In this document: one piece after another, positions 44,281 to 56,154 of the stretch
Numbering within the stretch: the first letter of the stretch is position 1
Layout of the letters: each line of letters starts with the position of its first letter
Made by a program: the position numbers and the translations under genes
Notes under the pieces: model-generated
Told to the model about the DNA's origin: nothing
The model's database searches: none
What the model saw: the letters and a program-made list of their open reading frames with translations, nothing else
Assembly: GCA_028532985.1 (NCBI GenBank)
Contig: JANCIK010000002.1
Coordinates: 3,348,001 to 3,412,000 of the forward strand
DNA: 64,000 nucleotides
Direction: 5' to 3'
DNA from: Stropharia rugosoannulata
Lineage: Eukaryota; Basidiomycota; Agaricomycetes; Agaricales; Strophariaceae

Positions 44281-44755
44281 AGCTGTGCTGGCCCTTTCCT
44301 CAAAAAGCCTTAACATTAAGCGTAGTACGCGAAAGCTGGGCCTCTCTCTTCGTTCGTCCTCGCATCGAGCGAACCTGCTTATGGTTGACAACTGGTCGTT
44401 TTTTAACGAATGCTTCTGTGAGAGACGAGTTGGTCGTAAGGAACGCGAAGTAGGCATAGAGCTTAGCTGTAGCTATGAAGCTGTGCTGGCCCTTTCCTCA
44501 AAAAGCCTTAGCATTAAGCGTAGTACGCGAAAGCTGGGCCTCTCTCTTCGTTCGTCCTCGCATCGAGCGAACCTGCTTATGGTTGACAACTGGTCGTTTT
44601 TTAACGAATGCTTCTGTGAGAGACGAGTTGGTCGTAAGGAACGCGAAGTAGGCATAGAGCTTAGCTGCAGCTATGAAGCTGTGCTGGCCCTTTCCTCAAA
44701 AAGCCTTAGCATTAAGCGTAGTACGCGAAAGCTGGGCTTTCTCTCTTCGTTCGTC
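44281..44755 (+). repeat. tandem repeat, 198-bp unit, two full copies and part of a third
   Basis: Units start at 44281, 44479 and 44677; the full copies differ at only a few positions. As 198 is divisible by three, the array is open on both strands (one frame of 163 codons on +), but the protein is only the repeat translated and is not believable as a gene. Worn copies of the conserved core (AGCCTTAGC..., AAAGCTGGGCT) follow at about 44821-44871 and 44950-45012. Confidence 0.88.
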
Positions 44756-45804
44756 TTCGCAATCTCCCGTCGCTGACTAGGCGTTCTCTCAAAATGTACT
44801 GTGAGCGCCTCCTCCGCAGAAAGAGCCTTAGCGTTCAGTGTAGTACACGAAAGCTGGGCTCTCTCTCTTTGTTTATTTGTTATGGCGGCATTATCACGAA
44901 ATCAAATCCTGTCGCTGTTGATACCGCGAGTCCACGATTGATGTGCTGGTTGACCTTTCCTGTGCCAGAAGTCCTTAGCTTTCGTGCACTGGAAAAGCTG
45001 GGCTATCGCTCTTGGTCGATTTGTGGAGAGTGATGCAGTCCGATGATGCGAATACAAAACATGTCTTCGATTAAGTCGATATTACAGGCGCCAGGGCTAT
45101 ATAATCGCTCCTTTGGTCTGGACGATAGTAATCACGCCAAATTCTTGCCAAGTTCACGTAGTCCATTAGCCGCCTACAAGGGGTCGATTTAGTATGGATG
45201 ATTTATGTTATCGCCATTATACGAGAAGAGGGTGTAAAGAGCATCCGACTAGTATACACAATGAAAGACAAACAGAAATGTCTTGGAAACCCAACGACAG
45301 TACTGTTCAAGTGTACAGAAACTTTGATGAAGAAGTAGTAGTATTGAATATGGTAGTGGCTGAAGTTGAACTCCGATTTGACTCCGATTGCGCTGGGTAG
45401 AAAGCCCGACAAGTTTACGTAAGTTACCTTGGGCTAGACTCGCCAGTCCGTTGGGAGGTATTTGTTTGCATTTTGTTTGGCGCTACAAGTAGGTAAAACA
45501 TTGGCTCGGGCCGAGCGTTTTAGAGATGCCTCTACTGTCGGAGTGCGAAAGCAGTGGGCTGGTCACGAGCCTAGGCGCCTAACCTTAGGCCTTCAAGCAC
45601 ATTCAACGCACTGTCAACAAGCTTACTAGTTGTAGACTGAAGTTGTACGGCAGTCACTGACACGAGAAGTTGAGGGTTGCTCAGGGTATTAGTTGGTGAT
45701 CAGTATCTCTGCGGAACAGTGCATACAGACTCGTTGAGTTAATACTAGATACATCCATCCATTCTGACGCATAACTAAGCTTGGTAGGGACTGTCTCTTA
45801 ATCT
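44756..45804. other. non-coding stretch with worn repeat copies
   Basis: Contains two diverged copies of the repeat core and otherwise no supported gene. Confidence 0.4.
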
Positions 45805-46744
45805 TCAAACCCTCCTCTTTGCTGTTCCCGTCTCATCATGAACGCCAAATTCAGATTGCTGTAGAGTTATGCAAAGCCCTACACCATTCGACGGGTCGTC
45901 ATCGTCATCTTCAGCAAGATCGACATTGTGATGATTTTCCGCGACTCTCTTGGCCATGTACCGTCCACACTGTTCACAAACATGGAATATATCTTCAAAG
46001 ACTTCTTTTGGAACTCCTGAAGCGTTATCAGGATTGTGGGCGTCCAGCAAGGTCATGGAAACTTGTCCCCTCTTCGCAACTGGATCGAATACGTCAGCAT
46101 GACCTAATACCAAAGCACAAAGGTTAGCTGGATTAGACTTATGAACGAGTGCTGACCCGCTTACCTGGACATTTGTGATATGGCACTGTCCTCTTCGTCA
46201 TGAAATTCAGACAAATTCGGCATCTCATAAATAATTTCCAGAATTCATCTGCTGACAGTCCATACGCAGGCAGCCAGTCCAGGCTCAACAATTGCGAAAA
46301 TGAAGTCTTGTATTCCAGCGAAGGGTCGAAAAGCATTGCTACGCTCATGTCGATTATATCGGGTCGTGTCTGTACGTTTGGCATTGACATCACGTTGAAT
46401 CGCAAAGGTTCAACTGCCAGACTCGATACTGTAAGTAATTTCAGAATTTTATATGGCAAAGACCTTGAGGCAGCAATGGTGACAGTCTCACCTGCTGTCT
46501 TTTCTGCTGAATTCCTGTCGCTCGATTGCTCCACGCACCCTCCGATTTGAAGGCTGTTCTTTCCGTTCGTTGGCTTTGGGCTTGGAGAACCTGGCAAGAG
46601 AGGAAGCATGTAATATCCACGCGCCCGTCGCCTCACTCGCGGTCGAAGGAGTGGTGAATCATGTTTGGGGTCAGGTAATGCTACGATTGCTGGCTTTGTC
46701 TCCCCATTTGCTGGGTATTTGTTACTGCGTTGTAGTGAAGTCAT
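45805..46744 (-). CDS. Cys/His-rich protein, unknown function
   Basis: Exons 46744-46492, 46428-46165 and 46103-45805 with 63- and 61-bp phase-1 introns give 271 residues (an ATG at 46750 would add two). The N-terminal part is basic and Pro-rich (RPRVRRRARGYY). The middle has SFSQLLSLDWLPAYG and FWKLFMRCRICLNFMTKR with a following HKCPG, and the last exon has VCEQCGRYMAKR with an ENHHN, so two C-x2-C...H-x-C/H clusters could each bind zinc. An acidic run (AEDDDDDPS) precedes the C-terminus. I do not recognise a named family; repeated small proteins with RC..C..YMT...H.C are known to me from basidiomycetes. No defect seen. Confidence 0.55.
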
Positions 46745-47184
46745 AAGCATAATCGAACTAATGATTACTGCTTCAAAAATTGCTCAACGCTTAGAGATTA
46801 TTTTATACTACGCCCAAACAATTGAAATTGAAGCACAGTAAAATACCGCTCTTGGGCCACATCGGTCCCCGGAGTGATGTGACTCTACATGATAGAGTAC
46901 GGGAACGCAGCATCTCCGCAGAAACTAGTGAACTAGCAAGAACTAATATCAGTGCTCAATTAGTGCAATACAAGCAACTGCGATCTCATTGCTGCGCCAT
47001 ATCAGCCCAATTATGAAGCACACTTCAAGGATCATGTAGTACATGACTTCGAAAAAACCGTTTCAAAGCAATTTATTTGAGTAACTACGACTATGTATAG
47101 GAGATAAGTGGCGATAAAATATTCGGTTGACGACTTCCCGGCCCTGATCAAGATGCGGCAGTAAGCTCCAGGCATCCCAACAAA
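46745..47184. other. intergenic
   Basis: No gene supported between the two minus-strand genes; should contain the promoter of the Cys/His-rich gene. Confidence 0.4.
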
Positions 47185-49213
47185 TTATTCAAACCAGATT
47201 AGCTGTCCCTCCGAGGTAGCATCGCTCTTGCCGCTTGTACCGCGTGTGCCGCGTGTGCCGCTCGTGCCGCTCGTGCCGCTTGCAAGGTCATCATCTTTGA
47301 GGACACTGACGAGTTTGTTTTTCGGAATATCAGACGCTGATCCAAAGGTTTTCAGCCTTTCGAAGTGAAGAACAAGTTGGGCAGTCGTCATTTCAGCCGC
47401 TTTTGGTAGAGCCGGAAGCGTAGTGCGGTTGGGAACGTTAAGACTTCTTTGGATGGTGTCCAGAAAGTCGTGAACACTAGAAGACCTAGCCCTGTCCGAC
47501 GGCAAACGTGCTCGAGGTTGTCTGATGAGGATATCTAACACGTGAGCGTGAATCTGGCAGGCAGTGATCAACCCGTTCTTCAGTGTCATCGGCCCGCGCA
47601 GCGCAGCGGCCGCATCGCTATCGCCTGCAAGTGATGCGAGAACCCGGTCTGCCTGCGAACATTGTGTTAGAAAAACCTGTTTTGACCAATTTGGATGCCA
47701 GCGTGAGTCACTCACCACAGCGGCAGGAAATGCCAGAACCTGGCACGTCAAACCTTGTGCTGTGTTGTTGATGTCGTAAAGGGTATCCCTACCCCAATAA
47801 CTGACCATTTTTCGAAATAAGAACTCCATGAGAGGGGACGTGTAGAACTTCTGTATCCAATCCATAATTTCCGCAGATAATTTAGTGACAATGGCGGCAA
47901 GATCTTGTCCAACAGCATTATAGGCATGCCATACTCCTTGACAACCGACTCGAGAAAATGAATGGCAAGCATCGACGCGCACCTCGTAGTCGTTAGTAGG
48001 GCTAATATCGCGGAAATGAACCATTTCCCCAAATTGAAGAGACAGCCTTCCGATATTCGGGTTAGTACCAAGAAACGCGGCCTTGGCCATGGAGATCATT
48101 ATCGCAATGAAGGAATTTTGCAGTGTGGTGAACTGCGTATTACATATTTGGTGAGTATAGCACGATCAAAAGAATAATCCGAAGACTCACGTTAGCAACA
48201 CTATCGTTCCTCATATAGATGAAGAAGGAGTCATACTCGCTCATTTCTTTCTCCTCAGGCCAGCGACCATGCGTGTGGTGGGGGGGGTCTTCCGGCACTA
48301 TACTGCGAACGAGTGCGGAGTCTCTGACTCTTGTCCACAATGTTGCATAATCAGCATCGTAATCTAGCATTTTTCGGATAGCTTCGCCCACGGATGTCTA
48401 GCAGTAAGGACGGGTCACCCATATGGAATATCATACCATATCCAAGAAAATAACTATACCGATAAGTTTGAAATTGGCTCACCTCTCCATAGAAGGTAGA
48501 GGAGGCCAAAGCGAAACACAGCATGATTGGATATGTATATTGTCGCCCAAGACAGGGCCTGCCTTGCCGTCCCGTAATTATTGGACTTGAGGATCCAGGA
48601 AGGGTCATTCCTATTTTCTTGAGCATATTTGTTACACGCGTATTTCGGACCACTGCAGTTGCGCACGCTTTCGACGTAGTACAGGAGGCCCTTGTGCTTT
48701 CCCAGCGGGCCGGAATCAGCGGACTGAGCCGAATCCAAGTCAGCAGCAGGTATGGAGTCTATCTCGGCCTAAAAGAAGCAAGTGAGTGGTGTTGGTCTTA
48801 TTTAAGTATGTCGAACGGCAGGAACTCACTTGGGACAGAAACATCAAGAGGAAAGAACAGTTCGACTTGTTTCTCACCTTGATGTCGTGCGCGGTCATAG
48901 TCGACCGCGCAGTTCCCGTGCGGGCAGTTCCAGTCCAGGATTCAGAGTCCCCTAGGTTAATAGATAGGGTGTCTTCTTCGAAATCGATAACAGGCAAGTC
49001 ACGGTGTTTGGATAAGATTTCCGATACTAGGTTCGCCTGCGTGTTGACTGAGATGTTTTGGATTCTTGGGTCCGTCGATTCTCGGAGGGCGCAGTACTGA
49101 TAGTGATCCGCCAATGTCGATAACAAGAACGGGAAGGCAGGAAGAATGGACTCGGTGCTGGCGCTGTCAGAGCCATTACCACCAGGGGGTCGATCAGCGG
49201 GGTTGGCAGACAT
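47185..49213 (-). CDS. large five-exon protein, unknown function
   Basis: Exons 49213-48878, 48768-48483, about 48397-48191, 48132-47716 and 47652-47185 give about 570 residues. Helical, with no recognised domain; exon 4 begins TTLQNSF and contains MEFLFRKMVSYWGRDTLYD. Two short nucleotide repeats are translated as GTARTGTAR (exon 1) and GTSGTSGTRGTRGTSG (near the C-terminus, 9-nt units). Donor of exon 2 (phase 1) and acceptor of exon 3 (phase 0) do not fit, so either one splice site is misplaced or one base is missing between 48483 and 48397. All other joins keep frame. Confidence 0.55.
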
Positions 49214-50025
49214 GTCGAAGCCAACTGTTTCTCGGGGAGTTGCAAGCTTTTGTGGCGAGCCACTACACTTTATATTACTCTACGGCCCCGGCGTACGCCA
49301 CGTAGCGAGCAAATCGCGAGCGTTTTTTCAAGACATTATAATATTATTAGCCGCCGTTTGCTGTTAGTTAATTCTGACTTCATAAAACGAGGCATTGTTA
49401 TCTTGTCAGTCACACCTGCAGGCGGAGTGATTAGCCCGTTGGTACAATACTTCTGAACCGAGGAAGAGTGTAACGTTCAACTTCTGTGATATATTATGTA
49501 ATAAATCAACATAGAGTCCGCCATCAAAGTGGGATCCTTCAGTTTTCAGTTCGAGTCAAGTTCGAGTCTTGCTCAAATCCTCCGAGTGTTGTCCTCACAT
49601 CTGCTACTGCGGCTGCCAGTGGCTGCTAAGTGTACATAACAGCCTTGGACTGAGGAATTCTGCGCAGTGCAACACGCGTTACCGTGGCATTTTGGACTTC
49701 TCTCAGGGTACTATGATCATAAGGTCTCACTGGTGGTCGGTCGTGTGATACTACCGTGTTATCAGCTCTGAATCCGAAGTTCTTTTTATTAGTAAGTTCC
49801 ATTCCAAAAGTCGTTCAAAATTAAAAAAATGCGGTGTATGGAAGGTTCAAAGTATTTACTTCTTGTTTCGTAAATGGATGAGGTAATCATCAAAATGAGA
49901 TAGGTTAGTATAAGACGTTGACCAATCGACGTAGATTGGGAAATCAGCTGGAAATTCTGTTCGGCTTGAGACTTAGTCACATTGTTCTTTATGTACGTGT
50001 GCTATTGGTGTGCTATTATATATGT
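49214..50025. other. intergenic, AT-rich
   Basis: Nothing supported apart from the promoter expected for the gene on the minus strand. Confidence 0.4.
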
Positions 50026-50610
50026 GCTGACGGACCATCGTTATGATCATTAGTTCGTCAGTGTCACATCAAGTCACATTTATTTTTAGAATGACGCACA
50101 TGTGGTTCAATCTCCCATCGTTGTCTCGTCAAGAGGCTTTGGAAATGCCCTAGTCACAGTTAGTAAGGGGTATAATTGAATAGAGTGTATATTAGAGTAT
50201 TAAAAATGTATATATACGTATAAATAATCGACAAGTATAATTAGAATAAGTAGTTATAAGTTGAATCATAAGAAGGGTGAAATAAAGCACTGTGGCTGTA
50301 AATTGCGGATAGTGATTATAATGATTAGTTGGTATATGTACGTGATTATCCAGCTCTAAAGTGTTAGTGAGCAATGGCTCTTGCGCCAATGGCGCGTTGC
50401 TTAAACGGACGCCGTAATGCCATTTCAAACTCCGTTGTTCCGAGTCGGCATCTATGTGACGACAGAGTGACCGTACTTTGACCATCCTGCCAAAAAATAT
50501 CTCCCTCAAAACTGTCTCTAAGGCTATTTGATGCTAGTATGTACAAAGTTTCGTGCAGGTGGAGCCAGCAGGAATGACGAACTAGGGATCATGACGATGG
50601 TCCGTCAGCA
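50026..50610. mobile_element. MITE-like element with long terminal inverted repeats
   Basis: The two ends, GTGCTGACGGACCATCG... at about 50025 and its complement ending at about 50611, match over roughly 38 bp with about three differences. The interior (about 0.5 kb) is AT-rich and has no coding capacity. The flanking dinucleotide AT may be a 2-bp duplication. It is therefore a candidate non-autonomous DNA transposon; the superfamily cannot be named. Confidence 0.65.
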
Positions 50611-51482
50611 CATGGTATGGTTTGGAGGTGCAGCGTCCATTAATTGATGATTAGTTGGAAGTGTTTCAAACTAGTATGCACTGATTTCACTTGGATTTCA
50701 CTTAATTTCAGTACAGAGACGTTCGACATCCAGTCACCCGCCATACTATGAGTGACTAGGTATTTGAAATTCTCAGGAATATGAAAATTGTAAATTTTGA
50801 GCGCAATTCTGTTCCCCCAACATTTATACTTTACAAATATATGTATCTATACGATATACAGAAGAATATGTTAACAAGACAAGAGAACATTCGGTGACAG
50901 TACGAGGTGCACAGACAAAAAGGTATTTTTGGTTACACTCATCAAAATCATCGGACAAATATGGTTAATTTTGTTATGCACTTATCATTGCCATTTGATA
51001 CCTGTCCGATCTTGGTCCGCACCAAGTCCACTGTCCCGCACAGTCGATGTATTGACAACTTCTGCATTTCAACCGGCGGGGACCTCTAGCAATTTCTCAT
51101 CACACAGTCAATTACTTGCGAGTACTGTATGTGGGACTTGGGAGTCTTGAGTACCAGTTGGCACTAAGTTCAAGAGACTTCAAGGCGTGAATATAGTATA
51201 GTAGTGACTCTACATATTATTAGTAGGCTAAGTATCAGTAATTCAATTTCCCTTTCTACGGTGAGCCTGATGCAGCGCCGGTTTAGTGCGGCTACTTACA
51301 TGAGTGAGTTCATTCAAATCTCCGAAAGGAATCTTGCGCTCTTAGGGGTCCTGACATGAATGCACTTCCCATGATTACGTGTCAAAAGCTAGGAATGCTT
51401 GAGCATTCTCCCCCACCTCAAACCAGTCCTACAGGCAGTTTTCTCTGAGCCGCCCAGATTGGCTATAATCTAGTATTCGAGA
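50611..51482. other. intergenic, AT-rich
   Basis: No gene supported. Confidence 0.4.
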
Positions 51483-52544
51483 ATGTCTCAGCAATCTTCT
51501 CATGTGTATCAAGTTGCTTTGGACTGCGGTTGTGTCCCTCCTTCGACGGATGAGGACTTGGCAGAGATCGTGCTGGAAGACCAAATGTACTTTCCCCCAG
51601 CCGTAATCGCAATCTTCTTACTGAACTTTTCCCTAGCTTGAAGAAAAGCTCGACGGACCTCATTCACAATGTTAATTCTTCTTTATCTGACTCCTCGCAA
51701 CTCGATATAGATCGTATCAACGCTTGGACAGAGAGCATTTCCAGCTTCACTACGGAAGAAGATAGTGTTTGGGTGTCTGCCTCCCCTTCAAATTACAGTG
51801 AAGAACAGGCTGAAGAGTCCGACCCGCTTGTAAGAGTCCCGTTTCTATTTTATTTGCTGGATGTTAACCCGCTGACATGGTATTGGCGGTGAAAATAGCA
51901 AGAAGATGATCATTTTGTCGGTACGAATGAGGATCAAAATGAGAACATCGACTCTTTGTACCTTACCTCGGAGCTCTCGGAAGAAGCACAGAAAGCCCTC
52001 ATGTCGCACTCTGCATTTATGCAAAAGCATAATCTGAAAGATAAAGCTACTGTAAGCTCCGTCATCTGTACGAATAACCGGTACTAAATCATTATACCAG
52101 TTTGATTCTTTTCTTGCTCATTGTTCGGTCGAGACTCTGGAAGAGCTTTTTGTTACTGCAGCGGACGCTAAGAACGCGGCGTTGCTTCGTCGCGCTGCTA
52201 TAGTGCTTGATCTCGATTACTGGATGCGAAAAATCGCGCCTCTTGCTCGTATGTATCAAGACGATGGCTTAGCTCTAAACGCTATTGAAGCGAGAATCGC
52301 TTCTATGAAAGCGGAATGCAACAAAGATGACGAGCATCGCATTGACTTTTTCGGTCTTGATTGTCGTCTTCCTGGTACTACCCGTTTCCACCCCTCATTC
52401 TCGTATACACATCGGGATCTACAATCGAAAGTTGAAGTGGAGGCTTCGTTTAGGCCATGGGCGAACTCTGATATTCGTTTTGTGCTTGAGAAGGCTAATA
52501 CTGGTACTGCAAACCAAACAAAGGCAGTGTTCCCACTAGTCTAA
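51483..52544 (+). CDS. acidic/helical protein, unknown function
   Basis: Exons about 51483-51829, 51899-52051 and 52101-52544 (69- and 49-bp introns, phase 0). The part from 51600 on is coherent: Ser-rich, acidic linker (SFTTEEDSVWVSAS), ELSEEAQKALMSH, then a helical C-terminus with LRRAAIVLDLDYWMRKIAPL and a segment GLDCRLPGTTRFHPSF. The natural start ATG 51483 (MSQQSSHVYQVALDCG) is in another frame; the two frames meet at a run of five C (51594-51598), where one more C would join them. No family recognised; about 315 residues if joined. Confidence 0.5.
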
Positions 52545-53508
52545 GAAGTTCACTTTAACCATATTGTTCCTTGTGTACTCCTCTAGCTATTTATTCCCTT
52601 CCGAGCATTAGTACAAGGTGACTCATCGTCATCTGTCGAGATTGGTCTTTGTTCTACTTTCTTTGTTCGCATATACGTTGCATTAAACATGTTGTACCTC
52701 CTGAGATTGAATATTATTGAAGTGTTACTCAAGTGTTACTGCGAGATTCTACTTGGATAATGCGACTCGCTATAATAGTCCCTGGAAAGTACCAGGTCAC
52801 TTCCACCATACCGGCCTGAGTTCCTTGTGAGCGCTCGGCCCGTGCTTGAACCCCTTGCCCGCGATGGCTGGCCCAAGTCACTGCGAATTCGGCACCGCTC
52901 GCCAAGCACCCACTGCGCTGACCCGCCGGTCAACACTGCGCTGCCGAATCCATCAAGCCCGATTCCTACGCAACCCTCCCTTCCCGGCACAAACAAATTC
53001 GTGATTGCCGAGCTCTGCAGTCGGACAAAACCGAAACCCCATCAAAGGGGATAGAATAATTCACTTGGTACTCAACACTCACTCCCAACTTTCTGCCGAA
53101 GGTAGATCCTATTGACATCCTACTCCGATTAATCATTTAGTACCCTATCCGACTCAACTGCGTCAGGTGAAACTTCTCGCTCTCTCCGACAGCTTAGCGG
53201 CCCGCTGGACCCCTCACTTGAAATCGAAGTTTACGAACACTATAGTGTGCCTAGTTGGCATTTGTTGAAGTTATTTGTCCTGGGTTTCCAGGACAAAACT
53301 GAATTCGGCGCTGGAAATCGCTTCAACTTTAGTATTCGAGAACTTTAGTATTCGAGTCACTGCCGCAAAGACTGAGATAGAGACACACGAGACATTACTA
53401 CGGTGGCGTTACGGAGCCATTGCCTGATATTCAACACATTGGAGGTGAGACTTGGGTTTGAGGAGTTATTTATGTACTCATCACTATGCCTCAGTCACTT
53501 GAAGTAGA
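52545..53508. other. intergenic
   Basis: A GC-rich block at 52830-53050 is open on both strands but has no motif. No gene supported. Confidence 0.4.
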
Positions 53509-56154
53509 ATGGGATCCATGACAGCATCGTTTCAGCTTCCAATCCAGGCGATAAACCCTGACTTTATACCTGCAAAATATCACCAGGCTATTCGAACGCG
53601 ATTGGACCGCCCCGAGGAAATACACACTGACCGTGGCAGAGCTGTTATTTTGGGAGAAGACCTTTTCTACTCGCCGAATAGTTCACAGGTGCCCCAATTA
53701 CCGTCCAACAATGGACAACCTTTCCATCGAAATGCCAATAAAGATGACATTGACGAGATTCAAAAACCTTTATGGTGGGTTAAAGAAATGGCCTACCTCC
53801 CGTTCGTACCCAAACGGCCCAATTTCCACATCATTCCCTTTGACCAGCTTCATTCCGACCCAATCAGCATGAAGTCGTACAAGAAAAATATGATACATCG
53901 ACCTGATCCTCCACATGTTCTCCGTTGGAAAGCTGTCGAAAAGACAATGGAAGAAACTCTCTCTTATTTTCGCTCTGGATACGGTATCCCAGAAATGACA
54001 ATGGTGGTTTCGGCTACGCTTGCATTTGCTACTGGATATGAAAACATAAGACAATACAAGGCTGCGGAAAAGCGATGTCGAAAATGGTTCGCTGTCTGGA
54101 TGGGATTGATCTCCTTCGTGATAGCTGTTGCGCAAACATGTGATGGGGAACACAATGCTACGCCCGTGCCTCAATGGATGAAGGGCCTACTTCGCTTCTT
54201 CGAACCTCATGTGGCTGCCGGAATCCGACAAGAACTTGGATCCTTCTCTTCGTGTTCTCCAAGGGCCGGGGTTTTCTTGAAGATTATGGGTGAGACTTTT
54301 CAACATCCTGTCGTCGACTTTTTTGTGAGATGGAACATACCGGTCTGGTATCCTTGGGGGGAGAGGGAAGAGTACCACCTTCGATCTTCTCCGCAAAGCT
54401 GGGGTAGTTGGAAACCTCCATCACACTTACTGCAAGCAGCGAAATCTTTTCTTGTCAAATCACCTTCGTCGTCCAATGGTTATTCGTCGTCCAATCGCTC
54501 GGATAATCCTGCTTGGAAAGTCTTTATAGAACGGAGACAGATTCAACTGAAAAAATTGGAAAAATTTGGTGTTAAGCTCGTCAAAATACCTCGCAAGGTC
54601 TTTGTTTGGGTAGAAGAGGATGGGGAATGGAAACGGTTTGCAGTGATTAAGAGGGACCATGAAGAAATATTGGCTATGTATGGCGCTGCGCAGAAGTATC
54701 ACGATGAACTCACGAATGAGTGGGACTGTTGTAAGGCCATGGGGATAAAGACTAGTCAAGAATTACAGGAGGATGAGTGGAGTTATAGCGATGACTTTAA
54801 CCCCTCGGACCTGCTGGGCAATCCCGTTACTTCCAATCACCCCCCTTGTTTACCTAGTATCAATCATGGTGAACTTGACATGTCTCGCTCATTGTCTTGT
54901 ACCTCAAACGTAGTCTCATCCCCCCCGACGTCTCAGATAAGGGCGCTTGAAGGCGCTGCTCCATCACACCTTACAAGTCTGTCTCTAAATGAAGAAAAGT
55001 ACGAACCGCAAATGTATTCTCCTGAAAACAGCCTGTATCTTCTGTGTGGGTTTACGTACCCTACATCCAGGTCCACTCTGTGCCTGCCCAAATACGGCAC
55101 ACAGGAAGAAGCAAATGCCGTGCGAACTGTCTGCGGGGCACCTTCGATTCCTGATAGTTACTTTAAGTCCGTCACCGGCCAGGCTATTATCGATTTCGTT
55201 AAATACCTGTCGCAACCGGACGGTTCAAGCCCCCGAAATGAGCTCTACGATCTATCTGACTCAAATCACAAAAATATCCGGAAATTATGGCGCCTAAACT
55301 TGATTCAGAGGCTACCTGGAGAACTATATGCTTTCAAGCTTGGTCACCGTGCCCGTGCGACTTGGTCACTAGCCGTGAAAGGTTCCATGATGGCTCTGCT
55401 GGTTGTGCGTCTAGACGCAGATTGGGATGAGTACCGACTTGCATTTGAACTTGCAAGCAGAGGAATAAGGTTTTTAACCTTGAGATTAACATTAGAACAC
55501 TCGTCCACTCTACATACTCAACCGGTGTATATTCCTCGGACAAGGCTAGTTTCCAGCGGATTTTCCAAGGACGATTATGAACTATACAAGCAAGAACGTG
55601 CCAACCTCTTATGTCACCCCAGAATTGGCCGTTCCGCTCTCAAAGAAGGCGGAATCGTTTGGCGATTATCAATAGAATTGAACGTAAGCTTGAGTGAAGT
55701 CATGGCCGGGCCAACGGCAACTGCAACTTCAATTTCTCAAGTTTACTCTAGTGATAGGCAAATATGGGTTGATGACCATTTACGTGAATCTGAGAAAGAT
55801 ATAATTTGCGGCGTTTATAAAACATACACAGGTGAGTGGCTCGAACACAAGTTGCGATAAACAAATTTTCTGTAATCACGACTGACGCAGACACACCTTA
55901 TAGGGCATGGTGTTCAACAGGCAGTTGTGTCATGGTGGCCAACGGCTAGCCTGTGGGAAGAAATCGTTTTTTCTCCAGTCTGGAACGAACGACTTGAAAA
56001 CATGTATCTATGTCGGCTAAAGGAGCTGGAGACAGGATGTGCAAAACCTCGCACTGCCTCTGAGTGGCGAAAATCCATCAGAGGACACTCTCTTCTTCGG
56101 CGCTCAGTCAATAACACTATAAAAGCATCAAGTGAATTATTGGCATCAGTTTAA
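53509..56154 (+). CDS. large conserved-looking fungal protein, unknown function
   Basis: Exon 53509-55831 joins over a 72-bp intron to 55904-56154, giving 857 residues with no frame break. Features: WKAVEKTMEETLSYFRSGYG, a hydrophobic stretch WFAVWMGLISFVIAVAQ (about residues 195-215, one possible membrane helix), RWNIPVWYPWG, a Ser-rich linker, a long basic helix (RRQIQLKKLEKFGVKLVK) and a C-terminal region with VVSWWPTASLWEE. I remember similar long, uncharacterised proteins in Agaricomycetes, often in several copies per genome, but no function. The ATG at 53509 is the first in the frame. No domain of a known enzyme was seen. Confidence 0.72.

Noticed and set aside
44281..44755. CRISPR-like array
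   Set aside because: The units are contiguous 198-bp tandem copies without spacers, in a eukaryotic genome.
44285..44776. 163-codon open frame with repeats of 66 residues
   Set aside because: It is the 198-bp tandem repeat translated; the opposite strand is equally open and there is no start context, motif or splice support.
52736..53054. Open frames on both strands in a GC-rich block
   Set aside because: No recognised motif, no start context and no neighbouring exon.
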